From positions 3,658,001 through 3,722,000 of the forward strand of contig JADJXS010000001.1 in assembly GCA_016710275.1 (NCBI GenBank): a DNA stretch of 64,000 nt, in the 5' to 3' direction. Source of the stretch: Phycisphaerales bacterium. Lineage in GTDB: Bacteria > Planctomycetota > Phycisphaerae > UBA1845 > Fen-1342. Positions 42,953-51,758 of the stretch are shown one piece after another (the first letter of the stretch is position 1; each line of letters starts with the position of its first letter). The notes below the pieces were generated by a model. The model worked only from the letters and a program-made list of their open reading frames with translations. It was not told the DNA's origin and made no database searches. A program made the translations under genes and the position numbers.

Positions 42953-44110
42953 TTACCCCCCCATCCCCCGCACCGCCGAGTCATACGCCTCCCGCGCCGC
43001 ACGCATCTCGCGCAGCGTATCCCCCCCGAACTTCTCACACAGGGCCGCACAGATCTCAAACGCGACCACCTGCTGCACCACCACGCTCGCCGCCGGAACC
43101 GCGCAGACGTCGCTCCGCTCATAGTCGCTGCGCTGCGGCTGCAGCGTCCGCAGGTTCACGCTCTCCATCCCCTGCAGCAGCGTCGAGATCGGCTTCATCG
43201 CCGCACGCACGACCACCGGCATCCCGTTCGTCATCCCCCCCTCAATCCCCCCGGCGCGGTTCGTATCCCGGACAAAGCCGAAGTGGTGCATTCCGCGCTG
43301 CGCCGCGTCATGTCGAATGGCGTCATGCACCGCGCTGCCCGGCCGCCGCGCCGCCTCAAACCCCAGCCCGATCTCCACCCCCTTGATCGCCTGCACCGAT
43401 CCCACCGCGCGCATCAGCCGCCCATCCAGCTTCCCCTCCCAGCTCGCACACGACCCCAGCCCGATCGGAACGCCGAAGACCCGCACTTCCACCACGCCGC
43501 CGACGGTGTCCTGCGATTTCTTCGCCTCGCGCACGACCGCCATCATCGCCTCCGCTGCGGCTGCGTCGGGGGTGTACATCTCGTTGGCGTCGCGCGATGC
43601 AATCAACTCCGCCGCGGTTGCCTGTTCTGAAACCTGCGCCGCGGCCGTGCCGACCGCCGTCACGAACCCCACCGCCTCAATCCCGAACTCGCGCAACAGG
43701 CACCCGGCCAGCGCCCCGCCGGCCACCCGCCCGGCCGTCTCGCGGGCGCTGGCGCGCTCCAGCGTGTTGCGGCAGTCAGTCGTCAACCACTTGATCGCCC
43801 CCGCCAGGTCGGCGTGCCCCGGCCGGGGGTTTTCGATCGCCGGGGCGGAGTCCAGCCGGCTATCCCGATTGGCAATCTGAATCACAATCGGAGCGCCGGT
43901 GCTGCGCCCGTGCCGTACGCCGGCCAGGAAAACCGCCTCATCCCGCTCGATGCGCATCCGCCCGCCGCGGCCATAGCCCCCCTGCCGCCGTCGTAACTCG
44001 CCGTTAATCCAATCCAGATCAATAGTTACATCCGCCGGAAAGCCCTCGATGAGGACCGTCAGGGCCGGGCCGTGAGATTCGCCGGCGGTTCGCAGCGTGA
44101 GCGTGGACAT
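42953..44110 (-). CDS. aroC: Chorismate synthase
   Basis: Last step of the shikimate pathway, turning EPSP into chorismate with reduced FMN as cofactor. 385 aa. TAGESHGPALTVLIEGFPA at the N-terminus, RRRQGGYGRGGRM, RPGHADLAG, ERASARETAGRVAGGALA and GGIEGGMTNGMPVVVRAAMKP are all signature segments. ATG preceded by a GGAAAG site. Divergent from the rplM-rpsI operon. Intact, and it marks the right border of the RHS island. Confidence 0.96.
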   Translation of the reverse strand: MSTLTLRTAGESHGPALTVLIEGFPADVTIDLDWINGELRRRQGGYGRGGRMRIERDEAVFLAGVRHGRSTGAPIVIQIANRDSRLDSAPAIENPRPGHADLAGAIKWLTTDCRNTLERASARETAGRVAGGALAGCLLREFGIEAVGFVTAVGTAAAQVSEQATAAELIASRDANEMYTPDAAAAEAMMAVVREAKKSQDTVGGVVEVRVFGVPIGLGSCASWEGKLDGRLMRAVGSVQAIKGVEIGLGFEAARRPGSAVHDAIRHDAAQRGMHHFGFVRDTNRAGGIEGGMTNGMPVVVRAAMKPISTLLQGMESVNLRTLQPQRSDYERSDVCAVPAASVVVQQVVAFEICAALCEKFGGDTLREMRAAREAYDSAVRGMGG

Positions 44111-44174
44111 CGCTTTCCATTCTCTCGGCCGCGGCCGGGGTTCCCGATGAGCGGCGATCGGCCCGTGGCACCGA

Positions 44175-44202
44175 TTGACGCCGTCCCGTGCGCAGGTATA
44201 CT
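44175..44202 (+). promoter_or_regulatory. Promoter of the rplM-rpsI operon
   Basis: TTGACG at 44175 and TATACT at 44197 are separated by 16 nt. The start point would be near 44209, about 43 nt before the rplM ATG. Confidence 0.6.
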
Positions 44203-44251
44203 AGCCGGTCTTCGACTTACCCGGGACGACACCGGGGATGGGTGAACCGAG

Positions 44252-44692
44252 ATGAAGACCGCCAACGCATGTTTCCAGGCCCGCGCCGACGACCTCCGGA
44301 AGGAATGGTACGTCGTGGACGCGACCGACAAGGTACTCGGCCGGCTGGCCACGCGCATCGCCACGGTGCTGATGGGCAAGCACAAGCCGACCTACACGCC
44401 GCACGTGGACACCGGTGACTTCGTCATCGTGCTCAACGCCGGCGCGGTTCGCGTCACCGGGCGCAAGCGCGAAGAGATCGTCTACGAGTCCTACTCCGGC
44501 TATCCAGGCGGGCACAAGATTGTCCCCTTTGAGCGCGTCGCCCAGCGGCACCCGGAGCGGATCATCGAAGCCGCCGTCCGGCGCATGCTCCCCAAGAGCG
44601 CGATGGGCGCCCGCATGCTCAAGAAGCTCAAGATGTTCCGCGGTGCGGAGCATCCGCACCAGGCCCAGACCCCCACACCGATGCCGCTGTAA
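44252..44692 (+). CDS. rplM: 50S ribosomal protein L13
   Basis: 146 aa. WYVVDATDKVLGRLATRIA, MGKHKPTYTPHVDTGDFVIV, SYSGYPGGHK, HPERIIEAAVRRMLPK and KMFRGAEHPHQAQ match L13 throughout. L13 is an early 50S assembly protein. As in most bacteria it precedes rpsI, here by 17 nt, in one operon with the promoter at 44175. Confidence 0.97.
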   Translation: MKTANACFQARADDLRKEWYVVDATDKVLGRLATRIATVLMGKHKPTYTPHVDTGDFVIVLNAGAVRVTGRKREEIVYESYSGYPGGHKIVPFERVAQRHPERIIEAAVRRMLPKSAMGARMLKKLKMFRGAEHPHQAQTPTPMPL

Positions 44693-44709
44693 GAGTTGCG
44701 AGGTTCGGA

Positions 44710-45159
44710 ATGAGTGACGCAGTATCCATCGCCGCCAGGAAGGTCCAGGGTCAGGGCCGTCGTAAACAGGCCCACGGCGCCTATCTGGGCACCGGTCGCC
44801 GCAAGACCTCGGTCGCCCGCGTGCGGATCAAGAACGGCTCCGGCAAGATCCTGATCAACGACCGCGACATCGGCGTCTATTTCACCGAGATTCAGGACCG
44901 CGAGACGGTCCTTGCCCCGCTCAAGTCCACCAACACCGTCACCGGCTGGGACGTATTCGCCCGCGTGGAGGGTGGCGGCCACACCGGGCAGGCCGGCGCC
45001 GTTCGCCTCGGCATCGCCCGAGCGCTGCTGCGGGCGGACACCGGCTATGAGGCCGTCCTCCGCGACAACGGCTACCTGACGCGCGACGCCCGCGAGGTCG
45101 AGCGCAAGAAGCCCGGCCGCCGCAAGGCCCGCCGCAGCTTCCAGTTCTCGAAGCGCTGA
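44710..45159 (+). CDS. rpsI: 30S ribosomal protein S9
   Basis: 149 aa. A basic N-terminal extension of about 22 residues precedes the S9 core: YLGTGRRKTSVARVRIKNGSG, VEGGGHTGQAGAVRLGIARAL, and the conserved C-terminal GRRKARRSFQFSKR whose final Lys-Arg reaches the P-site tRNA. GAGG lies upstream of the ATG. Second gene of the operon. Confidence 0.97.
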   Translation: MSDAVSIAARKVQGQGRRKQAHGAYLGTGRRKTSVARVRIKNGSGKILINDRDIGVYFTEIQDRETVLAPLKSTNTVTGWDVFARVEGGGHTGQAGAVRLGIARALLRADTGYEAVLRDNGYLTRDAREVERKKPGRRKARRSFQFSKR

Positions 45160-45224
45160 TTTCGGTCGGTGGTGTTGCCGCGGTTCGCCTTCAACGGCAC
45201 GGACTCCCGTCTGCATCGCACCCG

Positions 45225-45239
45225 GGGCGCTCCGCGCCC
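45225..45239 (+). terminator. Candidate terminator after rpsI
   Basis: GGGCGC, TCC, GCGCCC form a tight 6-bp stem with a 3-nt loop, 65 nt after the rpsI stop. It is followed by TGTT only, so the T-run is weak. Confidence 0.4.
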
Positions 45240-45287
45240 TGTTCGGATCCGTCGTGGCCTTGATCAGCGCTGCACGTCGAGTCGCTT

Positions 45288-45719
45288 GTGCAACGGGCAA
45301 TCCAATTCGACTCCTCGATTCGAATCGCTGATCGCGCGCTGCGAAGCGCCCTTCTGCACGCGCAGGCAGCGCTCCCGCGAGAATGCTGCGGGCTGCTGCT
45401 GGCGGGAACCGTTGCCCATCGCATCGTCGCCGCCCTCCCGTTGCGCAATCCGGCCTGCGGACAATCGTCATTCGATGCGGATCCGCACGACCTGCTGAGA
45501 GTCTGGCGGAATCCGCGTTTGGCGTCGCGAATCTGCGGCATGTACCACAGCCACATCCACGGCGAAGTGGAGCCATCGACTGCCGATCGCGCCGCAGCCA
45601 TGCCCGATTACCCACTTCAGCTCATCGTCTCGCCGAACGGTGCGGCCGCGCTCTATCGCGTGCACGGCGCTCGCTGGCAGCGCGTTGCCCTGCTCCATGC
45701 ACGCTTGATCGCGGGATGA
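45288..45719 (+). CDS. JAMM/MPN-type metallopeptidase
   Basis: 143 aa with the zinc peptidase signature: Glu in PRECCGLLLAG, then MYHSHIHGEVEPSTADR, i.e. HXH, seven residues, Ser, two, Asp. Prokaryotic members (Mec+/RadC-like/JAB) remove C-terminal additions from ubiquitin-like sulfur carriers or act as isopeptidases. No ThiS/MoaD-like partner, E1 enzyme or cysteine synthase is next to it, so its substrate is unknown. GTG start with a poor ribosome site; the exact start is uncertain. Confidence 0.75.
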   Translation: MQRAIQFDSSIRIADRALRSALLHAQAALPRECCGLLLAGTVAHRIVAALPLRNPACGQSSFDADPHDLLRVWRNPRLASRICGMYHSHIHGEVEPSTADRAAAMPDYPLQLIVSPNGAAALYRVHGARWQRVALLHARLIAG

Positions 45720-45769
45720 GGCGCTGCGGCCGACCGCCAATCCGTCATCTCGCGGTACGATCCCGCACC

Positions 45770-46975
45770 ATGATCCGTCACACTCGCTCTCGCGCCTCGT
45801 GTCTCATCATCCTGCTGGGCGCTGCCCTGCTTCTGGCTCCGCCGGGGTGTCAGTCGGGCCGATCCGGTCCGGGCGAACCGGGCGTCACTGCCGGACACGG
45901 CCGCGTCGCAACGCCCTCCACGCGGATGCGCCCGCCGCCGCCGCCGCGCCCGCTTGCCACGCCGACGCGCGCCGTGTGGGTGGCGCGGTTTCACTATCGC
46001 ACCCCCGAGGATGTTCGCCGAATCGTCGCTCGATGCGCCGCCGAGGGGTTCAATACGCTGCTCTGGCAGGTGCGCGGCGACGGCACCGTCACCTACCCCT
46101 CGCGCATCGAACCGTGGTCTGCGCAGTTCAACCACCGCGATCCCGGCTTCGATCCGCTCGCCCTGGCGATCGAGGAAGCGCACGCGCGCGGTCTGCGCGT
46201 CGAGGCGTGGTTCAACGTGCTGCCCGGCTGGAGCGGGTCGCAGCCGCCCGCCATCGCAGGCCAGCTCTGGAACGCGCGGCCGGAGTGGTTTCTCACCGAT
46301 GCCCGCGGCAATCGACAGGCGCTCGGCGATTTCTATGTGCTGCTCAACCCCTGCCTGCCGGAGGTGCGGTCGCACCTGGCGGCGCTGGTGCGCGAGATCG
46401 CCGGAAACTACGCGATCGACGGAATTCACCTGGACTATGTCCGCTATGCCTGGGACGGTCAGCGCGACGCGCGACGCCGTTTTCCCCGCGACGCCCGTAC
46501 GCTGAGCCTGTATCGCGCCGAGACAGGACGAACCCCCGACGCCGACGCCGACGCCGGCGCATGGGACAGTTGGCGGGCCAATCAGCTCACGCGCGCCGTC
46601 ATCGAGATGCGCGAGGCATTGAACCGCGCCCGCCCCGGCGCCACGCTCACCGCCGCCGTGCGCCCCGATGCGGCCGAAGCGCGGCAAGACCATTTTCAGA
46701 ACGCCGCCGCATGGCTGCGCAGCGGGCTGGTGGATGCGGTGATGCCGATGGCGTACACGTCGCGAATCAGCGTATTTGAGCGGCAGGTGCGCTCCTATGG
46801 CGCCGTCGGACGCGGACGGGTGATTCCCGGCATCGGTGTGTACTTGTTACAACCGGCGGCATTACGCGCCCAACTCGCACATTGTGCGCAACGCGGCGGC
46901 GATTGGGCGGCATTCAGCTACGAATCGCTGAGCGGAGAGCGGCTGGCCGAGATTCGCGCGGCCCACGGAAGATAA
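45770..46975 (+). CDS. GHL10-type (DUF187) glycoside hydrolase-like lipoprotein
   Basis: 401 aa. N-terminal export signal CLIILLGAALLLAPPGC ends at a probable lipid-modified cysteine, followed by a Pro-rich spacer. The TIM-barrel domain begins at TRAVWVARFHYRTPEDVRRI and shows FNTLLWQVRGDGTVTYPS, GLRVEAWFNVLPGW, PEWFLTDARG, the barrel motif IDGIHLDYVRY, and VDAVMPMAYTS. This pattern belongs to the GHL10 family, related to alpha-amylase-like glycosidases; members act on peptidoglycan or poly-sugars, but this one's substrate is not known. An in-frame extension to 45383 is rejected. Confidence 0.82.
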   Translation: MIRHTRSRASCLIILLGAALLLAPPGCQSGRSGPGEPGVTAGHGRVATPSTRMRPPPPPRPLATPTRAVWVARFHYRTPEDVRRIVARCAAEGFNTLLWQVRGDGTVTYPSRIEPWSAQFNHRDPGFDPLALAIEEAHARGLRVEAWFNVLPGWSGSQPPAIAGQLWNARPEWFLTDARGNRQALGDFYVLLNPCLPEVRSHLAALVREIAGNYAIDGIHLDYVRYAWDGQRDARRRFPRDARTLSLYRAETGRTPDADADAGAWDSWRANQLTRAVIEMREALNRARPGATLTAAVRPDAAEARQDHFQNAAAWLRSGLVDAVMPMAYTSRISVFERQVRSYGAVGRGRVIPGIGVYLLQPAALRAQLAHCAQRGGDWAAFSYESLSGERLAEIRAAHGR

Positions 46976-46994
46976 CGAGCGAAAACGCAACCCG

Positions 46995-47023
46995 GACCGG
47001 CGCCGCCATCCTCCCGGCCGGTC
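46995..47023. terminator. Possible terminator between convergent genes
   Basis: GACCGGC (46995-47001) and GCCGGTC (47017-47023) form a 7-bp stem with a 15-nt loop between the GHL10 gene and ahcY. A second GC dyad, CCCCGG/CCGGGG, follows at 47043-47055. No T-run. Confidence 0.3.
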
Positions 47024-47134
47024 TCGGCCGATCGGAAAGCAGCCCCGGTCCGGGGGTGCATTGCAACAGTGAACTCCGCCCGCATCGCGACTGCGACGTG
47101 GTTTTCACATCGGCAGCTCGCAAGCGCCGCGGAA

Positions 47135-48403
47135 TCACGTCCCTTCGTCGGAACTCGCCAGGTAGCGGACCTGCTCGCGGGTGAGCTTGTCGATGCTGAC
47201 GTTCATCGTCGCAAGCTTCACCGCCGCGACGTGATCCTCGATTTCCTTGGGCACGTCGTGCACGTCGATGGTCAGGCGGCCGCTCTGCTTTCGGCAGAAC
47301 TCAGCCGCCAGCGCCTGCGTCGCGAAGCTCATGTCCATCACGCTGGCGGGGTGGCCGGTGGCGGCGGCGAGGTTCACCAAGCGCCCCTCGGCCAGCAGGA
47401 AGATGCTGTTGCCGCTGCGCAGGACGAACTCATCGACGTTGCGGCGGATGTCCTTGTTGACGCGCTTGGACATCTTCTTGAGCGCCGGGATGTCGATCTC
47501 GATGTCGAAGTGGCCGCTGTTGCAGACCACCGCGCCGTTTCGCATGCGGCGGAAATGCTCCTCGCGCAGCACGTGCTTGTTGCCCGTGACCGTGACGAAG
47601 ACCTCGCCGAACTCGGCCGCCTCGTTCATCGGGCGGACGTCGAAGCCGTCCATCACCGCCTCGAGCGCCTTGAGCGGGTCGATCTCGGTGACGGTGACCT
47701 GCGCACCCGCGCCGCGGGCGCGCATCGCCACGCCGCGGCCGCACCAGCCGTAGCCGGCGACGACCAGCCGCTTGCCGGCCAGCAGCACGTCCGTCGCGCG
47801 GACGATGCCGTCCAGCGTGCTCTGCCCGGTGCCGTAGCGGTTGTCGAACATGTGCTTGGTGTCGGCGTCGTTCACGGCGATCACCGGGAAGCGCAGCTTG
47901 CCCTCGGCCTTCATCGCCCGCAGGCGGATCACGCCGGTGGTGGTCTCCTCCATGCTGGCAAGCAGCCCCTTGGCCTCCGCCTGGCGCTTGCCGTGCAGCA
48001 GGTTCACGAGGTCCGCACCGTCGTCCATCGTGATGTGCGGAGCGGCGTCGATCACCGAGTTGAGGTGATCGTAGAACACCTGCACGGACTCGCCGCGCCG
48101 TGCAAAAACCGGCACGCCGAAATCCTTGACGAGGCTGGCGGCGGTGTCGTCCTGCGTCGAGAGCGGGTTCGAGGCGCACAGCGACACGCTGGCGCCGCCG
48201 GCCTTGAGCGTCCGCATCAGGTTGGCCGTCTCGGAGGTGACGTGCATGCAGCACCCCATCCGCAGCCCCTTGAGCGGCTTGGTCTTCTCAAACTTCTCGC
48301 GGATCTGCTGGAGCACCGGCATGTCGCGATCGGCCCACAGAATCCGCTTCTTCCCCTCGGCCGCGAGGCCGAGATTCGTCACGTCATGAGACATTTTCGC
48401 CAT
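47135..48403 (-). CDS. ahcY: Adenosylhomocysteinase (S-adenosyl-L-homocysteine hydrolase)
   Basis: Splits S-adenosylhomocysteine into adenosine and homocysteine, keeping methylation reactions going. 422 aa from the ATG behind GGAG. CMHVTSETANLMRTLKAGG, CASNPLSTQDDTAASL, VNDADTKHMFDNRYGTGQS and the NAD-binding VAGYGWCGRGVAMRARG are diagnostic; CNSGHFDIEID and GRLVNLAAATGHPASVMDMSF close the protein. It is the shorter form lacking the 40-residue plant/proteobacterial insertion. I looked for a SAH riboswitch upstream and did not find one. Confidence 0.96.
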   Translation of the reverse strand: MAKMSHDVTNLGLAAEGKKRILWADRDMPVLQQIREKFEKTKPLKGLRMGCCMHVTSETANLMRTLKAGGASVSLCASNPLSTQDDTAASLVKDFGVPVFARRGESVQVFYDHLNSVIDAAPHITMDDGADLVNLLHGKRQAEAKGLLASMEETTTGVIRLRAMKAEGKLRFPVIAVNDADTKHMFDNRYGTGQSTLDGIVRATDVLLAGKRLVVAGYGWCGRGVAMRARGAGAQVTVTEIDPLKALEAVMDGFDVRPMNEAAEFGEVFVTVTGNKHVLREEHFRRMRNGAVVCNSGHFDIEIDIPALKKMSKRVNKDIRRNVDEFVLRSGNSIFLLAEGRLVNLAAATGHPASVMDMSFATQALAAEFCRKQSGRLTIDVHDVPKEIEDHVAAVKLATMNVSIDKLTREQVRYLASSDEGT

Positions 48404-48565
48404 CCGGCGACTCCTATCCGATTTGGCTCAGCGGGGAATTCCGCGCCGCCGCAGTCGCGCCGCCGACATCCCGCGCCCGACGGGGGAGGCAAGCGCAATG
48501 CCCGACCGCGCCGGCCGGGAAAGCCCCGCATGATATCGCCGGTCGCGAGCCGGGTCGAGGAGGAG

Positions 48566-48594
48566 CGAATCCGCCACAAATTGGTGCGGATTCG
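48566..48594. other. Perfect 9-bp hairpin between divergent ahcY and amylase genes
   Basis: CGAATCCGC (48566-48574) and GCGGATTCG (48586-48594) enclose an 11-nt A/T-rich loop. It lies just before the amylase -10 box and could be an operator for either gene or a transcribed structure in the ahcY leader. Confidence 0.45.
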
Positions 48595-48607
48595 CATGTT
48601 CTGAGGC

Positions 48608-48613
48608 TATAAT
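48608..48613 (+). promoter_or_regulatory. Consensus -10 box for the amylase gene
   Basis: A perfect TATAAT, 66 nt before the gene. The best -35 at 17-nt spacing is TGCGGA, a poor match, which suggests activator dependence or overlap with the 48566 dyad. Confidence 0.5.
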
Positions 48614-48678
48614 CTGCCAATCGGGGCGGGCTTGATGCGCTTCGGCGGCCTGCGCGGGCTGCCGTCAGGAGGTCACGA

Positions 48679-51255
48679 ATGCTGGGTGCGCTGGCCGGGA
48701 TGGTCCTTCTCTGCGCCGGACCGGACAACAACGTCGAGTGGGACGGCCTCTCACACATTGCGTTCCAGGATCGGCGGCCGCTATGCCCGGTCGCGGGCGA
48801 GGCCTTCGCGGTGCGGTTTCAGGCGCTGGCCGGCGACCTGACCAGCGCCCGGGTTCATGTGACCGCCGGGGCGTCTACCGCCTGGCACTCGGCCGCTGTG
48901 GTCGCCCAGCGCGGCCCCTATGACATCTGGCAGGCGCAGGTGCCCGCGACGGCCTCGACCACGCTGAGCTATTACATCGAGGCGAGCGACGGATCATCGG
49001 TCGCCTACCTGAGCAGCGGCGGAATCGGCGGCACGACGCCGACGGACGGCGGATACGTCCTGAATTTCACGACGCTGGCGCACGCGCCGATCGGCGCTAC
49101 GCCGACCACCGGCGGCGGGGCGGTGTTCAAGGTGTGGGCGCCGAACTCGACCGCGGCCTATGTGCCGGGATCATTCAACGGCTGGGCCAATACCGCCGCG
49201 GCGAATCAGGCGACGAAGGTCGGCGACTACTTCATCAAGCGCTTCGCCTCGGGCGTGCCGGACCGGGCGGAGTACAAGTTCTATTTCCAGCCCGGTGCGA
49301 AGTGGAATACCGACCCCCGCGCCCGCGGCTTCAACTCCCCGAACAACTACAACGCGATCATCGAAAACCCCTTCCGCTACAACTGGACCGTCCCCGACTT
49401 CACGACGCCCGCCTTTGACGATCTCATCATCTATCAGTTGCACGTCGGCACTTTTGCCGGCCGAAACGACCCCTTCGGCTCGACGCCCATCCCGGCGCGC
49501 TACCAGGACGTCGCGGCGCGGGTGGGGCACCTGGTCGAGCTGGGCGTCAACTGCGTGCACCTGCTGCCGATCACCGAGTTTCCGTGGGACTTTTCCGCAG
49601 GCTACAACCCGATCACCGCCTTCACGCCCGAGTGGAAATATGGACAGCCGGACCAGGTCAAGGCGCTGGTGGACACGCTGCACGCCAACGGCATCGCCGT
49701 AATCGCGGACATCGTGTGGAATCACTTCTCGGGGTCGGACAACTTCCTGTGGAACTATGACGGCACGCAGCACTGGTTTGACGACCCCAGCGCCCAGACG
49801 CCGTGGGGATCGCAGGCCGATTTCGATCGAGCCGAGGTGCGCGAGTACTTCGTCGACAGCGCGCTGCACTGGCTCGAGGAGTTCCGCCTCGACGGATTCC
49901 GCATGGATGCGACGGATTTCATGAACCAGGCGCAGCCGGCTTCCGGCTGGCTGCTGATGCAGCAGTTCAACGACGTGATCGACCGCCGCTTCAAGGACAA
50001 GATCAGCATCGCCGAGCAGTTGCCGGATGACGCCTGGGTCACGCGGCCGACGGCGCTGGGCGGGGCGGGCTTCGACACGCAGTGGCATGACGTGTTCACC
50101 GACACGCTGCGCGACGAAATCTTCGCCGCCGCCGTCGGCGACCCGCAGATGTGGCGCATCCGCAACATCATCAACGGCAGCGGGCAGTATCTTCAGAATC
50201 AGCAGGTGGTGAACTACCTCGAATCGCACGATGAGGCCTGGCCGTCCAGCGGCGGGCAGCGGATCGTCCGCACGATCGACACGACCGCCCCGCACGATGA
50301 CGTGTTCGCGCGCGGCCGGGTGAAGCTGGGGCAGGCGCTGGTGATGTTCGCGCCGGGAATCCCGATGTTCCTGCAGGGCAGCGAATGGCTGGAGGACACC
50401 AACTTCGGCGGCGGCTCGCCCGCAGGCGCAGACCGCATCGACTGGTCCAAGAAGGTCACCTACCGGCCGATCTTCGACTTCTTCCGCGACATGATCGCCA
50501 TCCGGCGCTCGAACCCTGCGCTGCGCGCCAACGCCGTCCGAAACGTGTTTCACCTGAACGAATCGGGAAACGTGATTGCGTTTGAGCGATCGGCCGGTGC
50601 GAACCGGATCATCGTGATCGCCAACTTCAGCAACACCAACTTCCCGTCCTACATCGTCGGGCTGCCGGTCGCGGGCGCCTGGTATGAGCTGCTCAACAGC
50701 CAGGCCGCGGGCTACAGCGGCGACGGGATGGACAACCCGCTGCCGCTGCAATCGGTCGCCGCGCCGCGCGACGGCTTCTCGCACTCGACCACCATCGCCC
50801 TCAACCGCATGGCCGTCATCGTGCTGCGTCACAACCAGCCGCCCGATGCGTTTCTCGACGCGGACGGCGACGGTGTTGTGAACGCGACGGATAACTGCAC
50901 GCTGGTCGCCAACGCCGACCAGCTTGACTCCAACAGCGACGGCGTCGGCGACGCCTGCGACTGCAACGCCAACGGCATCGTGGACAGCGTGGAGCTGGCG
51001 GGCGGTGCGCCGGACCTCAACGCCAACGGCGTCATCGACGCCTGCGAGGGTTTCCTGATCGGCGACATGAACTGCGACGGCTTCGTGAACAACTTCGACA
51101 TCGATCCGTTCGTGCTCGCGGTCGTCGATCCCGGCGCTTATGCGGCCGCCTTCCCCGGCTGCCATCCGCAGAACGGCGACGTGAACCGGGACGGTGCGGT
51201 CAACAACTTCGACATCGATCCGTTCGTTGAGTGTGTGCTGTTCGGCGGCTGCTGA
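48679..51255 (+). CDS. Secreted GH13 alpha-amylase/branching-enzyme-like protein with dockerin-like tail
   Basis: 858 aa; CAGGAGG lies just before the ATG. A short hydrophobic N-terminus (LGALAGMVLLCAG) is a probable signal. A CBM48-like domain (AVFKVWAPNSTAAYVPGSFN) precedes the barrel, which begins DLIIYQLHVGTFAG. The catalytic residues are Asp410 in DGFRMDATD, Glu446 in ISIAEQ and Asp518 in ESHDE, as in trehalohydrolases and branching enzymes. After the C-domain come thrombospondin type 3-like calcium repeats (DADGDGVVNATDNC, DSNSDGVGDACDC) and two dockerin-like units, GDMNCDGFVNNFDIDPFV and GDVNRDGAVNNFDIDPFV. Acts on alpha-glucans outside the cytoplasm. Confidence 0.88.
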   Translation: MLGALAGMVLLCAGPDNNVEWDGLSHIAFQDRRPLCPVAGEAFAVRFQALAGDLTSARVHVTAGASTAWHSAAVVAQRGPYDIWQAQVPATASTTLSYYIEASDGSSVAYLSSGGIGGTTPTDGGYVLNFTTLAHAPIGATPTTGGGAVFKVWAPNSTAAYVPGSFNGWANTAAANQATKVGDYFIKRFASGVPDRAEYKFYFQPGAKWNTDPRARGFNSPNNYNAIIENPFRYNWTVPDFTTPAFDDLIIYQLHVGTFAGRNDPFGSTPIPARYQDVAARVGHLVELGVNCVHLLPITEFPWDFSAGYNPITAFTPEWKYGQPDQVKALVDTLHANGIAVIADIVWNHFSGSDNFLWNYDGTQHWFDDPSAQTPWGSQADFDRAEVREYFVDSALHWLEEFRLDGFRMDATDFMNQAQPASGWLLMQQFNDVIDRRFKDKISIAEQLPDDAWVTRPTALGGAGFDTQWHDVFTDTLRDEIFAAAVGDPQMWRIRNIINGSGQYLQNQQVVNYLESHDEAWPSSGGQRIVRTIDTTAPHDDVFARGRVKLGQALVMFAPGIPMFLQGSEWLEDTNFGGGSPAGADRIDWSKKVTYRPIFDFFRDMIAIRRSNPALRANAVRNVFHLNESGNVIAFERSAGANRIIVIANFSNTNFPSYIVGLPVAGAWYELLNSQAAGYSGDGMDNPLPLQSVAAPRDGFSHSTTIALNRMAVIVLRHNQPPDAFLDADGDGVVNATDNCTLVANADQLDSNSDGVGDACDCNANGIVDSVELAGGAPDLNANGVIDACEGFLIGDMNCDGFVNNFDIDPFVLAVVDPGAYAAAFPGCHPQNGDVNRDGAVNNFDIDPFVECVLFGGC
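51088..51227 (+). repeat. Dockerin-like unit encoded by two identical 26-nt blocks
   Basis: 51088-51113 and 51202-51227 are identical (AACAACTTCGACATCGATCC plus six bases) and encode NNFDIDPFV. Close relatives at DNA level occur in the genes at 29789, 52614 and 54249, which makes these blocks potential recombination points between secreted-protein genes. Confidence 0.8.
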
Positions 51256-51288
51256 ACCCCGATTGTTGCGATTTGCCGCACCCGAGCG

Positions 51289-51681
51289 TCAAACGTCCTG
51301 AAAGTGCTCGATCTGCGGCGAATCGGCGGACTTCGAACCGCCGGGCGGCGGCATCACGACGGCCACCACGTCGAAACGCGCCGGCACATTCTCACGGTGC
51401 GTCGCGCGCAGAAAGATCGTCGCGGCCCTTCGCATGCGGTCGAGCTTGGCCGATCGAACGGCGTCCTGCGGGTCGGCCAGGCGGCGATCGGCGCGGGTCT
51501 TGACCTCGACAAACACGATCGTCCGCCCGGACTGCATCACCAGGTCCAGCTCGCCCATCGGCGTGTCGTAGCGCCGCGCAAGGACGCGATAACCCAGTCC
51601 GCGCAGGAAGCGCTCGGCCGCCTGCTCGCCCTGCAAACCGAGGGCGGAGCGTGTGTCGGCCGGTGGCGTGGGGCGCTTCAT
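51289..51681 (-). CDS. yraN: YraN/UPF0102 family nuclease-like protein
   Basis: 130 aa from the ATG behind GAGG; an upstream in-frame extension to 51789 overlaps the kdsA end and is rejected. LGLQGEQAAERFLRGLGYRVLARRY, GELDLVMQSG and IVFVEVKTRADRR give the Holliday-resolvase-like GE-X-D-EVK core of this widespread family. Exact role unknown; linked to DNA processing by structure. Follows kdsA after 77 nt and converges on the amylase gene. Confidence 0.87.
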   Translation of the reverse strand: MKRPTPPADTRSALGLQGEQAAERFLRGLGYRVLARRYDTPMGELDLVMQSGRTIVFVEVKTRADRRLADPQDAVRSAKLDRMRRAATIFLRATHRENVPARFDVVAVVMPPPGGSKSADSPQIEHFQDV

Positions 51682-51758
51682 GGGTTGCCTCTTGAGCGGA
51701 CAGTCGCGCCGGAGTGCGGCCAGCAACACAGCAACGATCCTGTTGCCGCGCTTCTCCT

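Noticed and set aside
48404..48600. Possible SAH riboswitch in the ahcY leader
   Set aside because: I could not find the conserved core of the SAH riboswitch; only an unrelated 9-bp hairpin is present.
49171..51165. 664-codon open frame antisense to the amylase
   Set aside because: The + strand carries intact GH13 catalytic residues; the antisense frame is a codon shadow.
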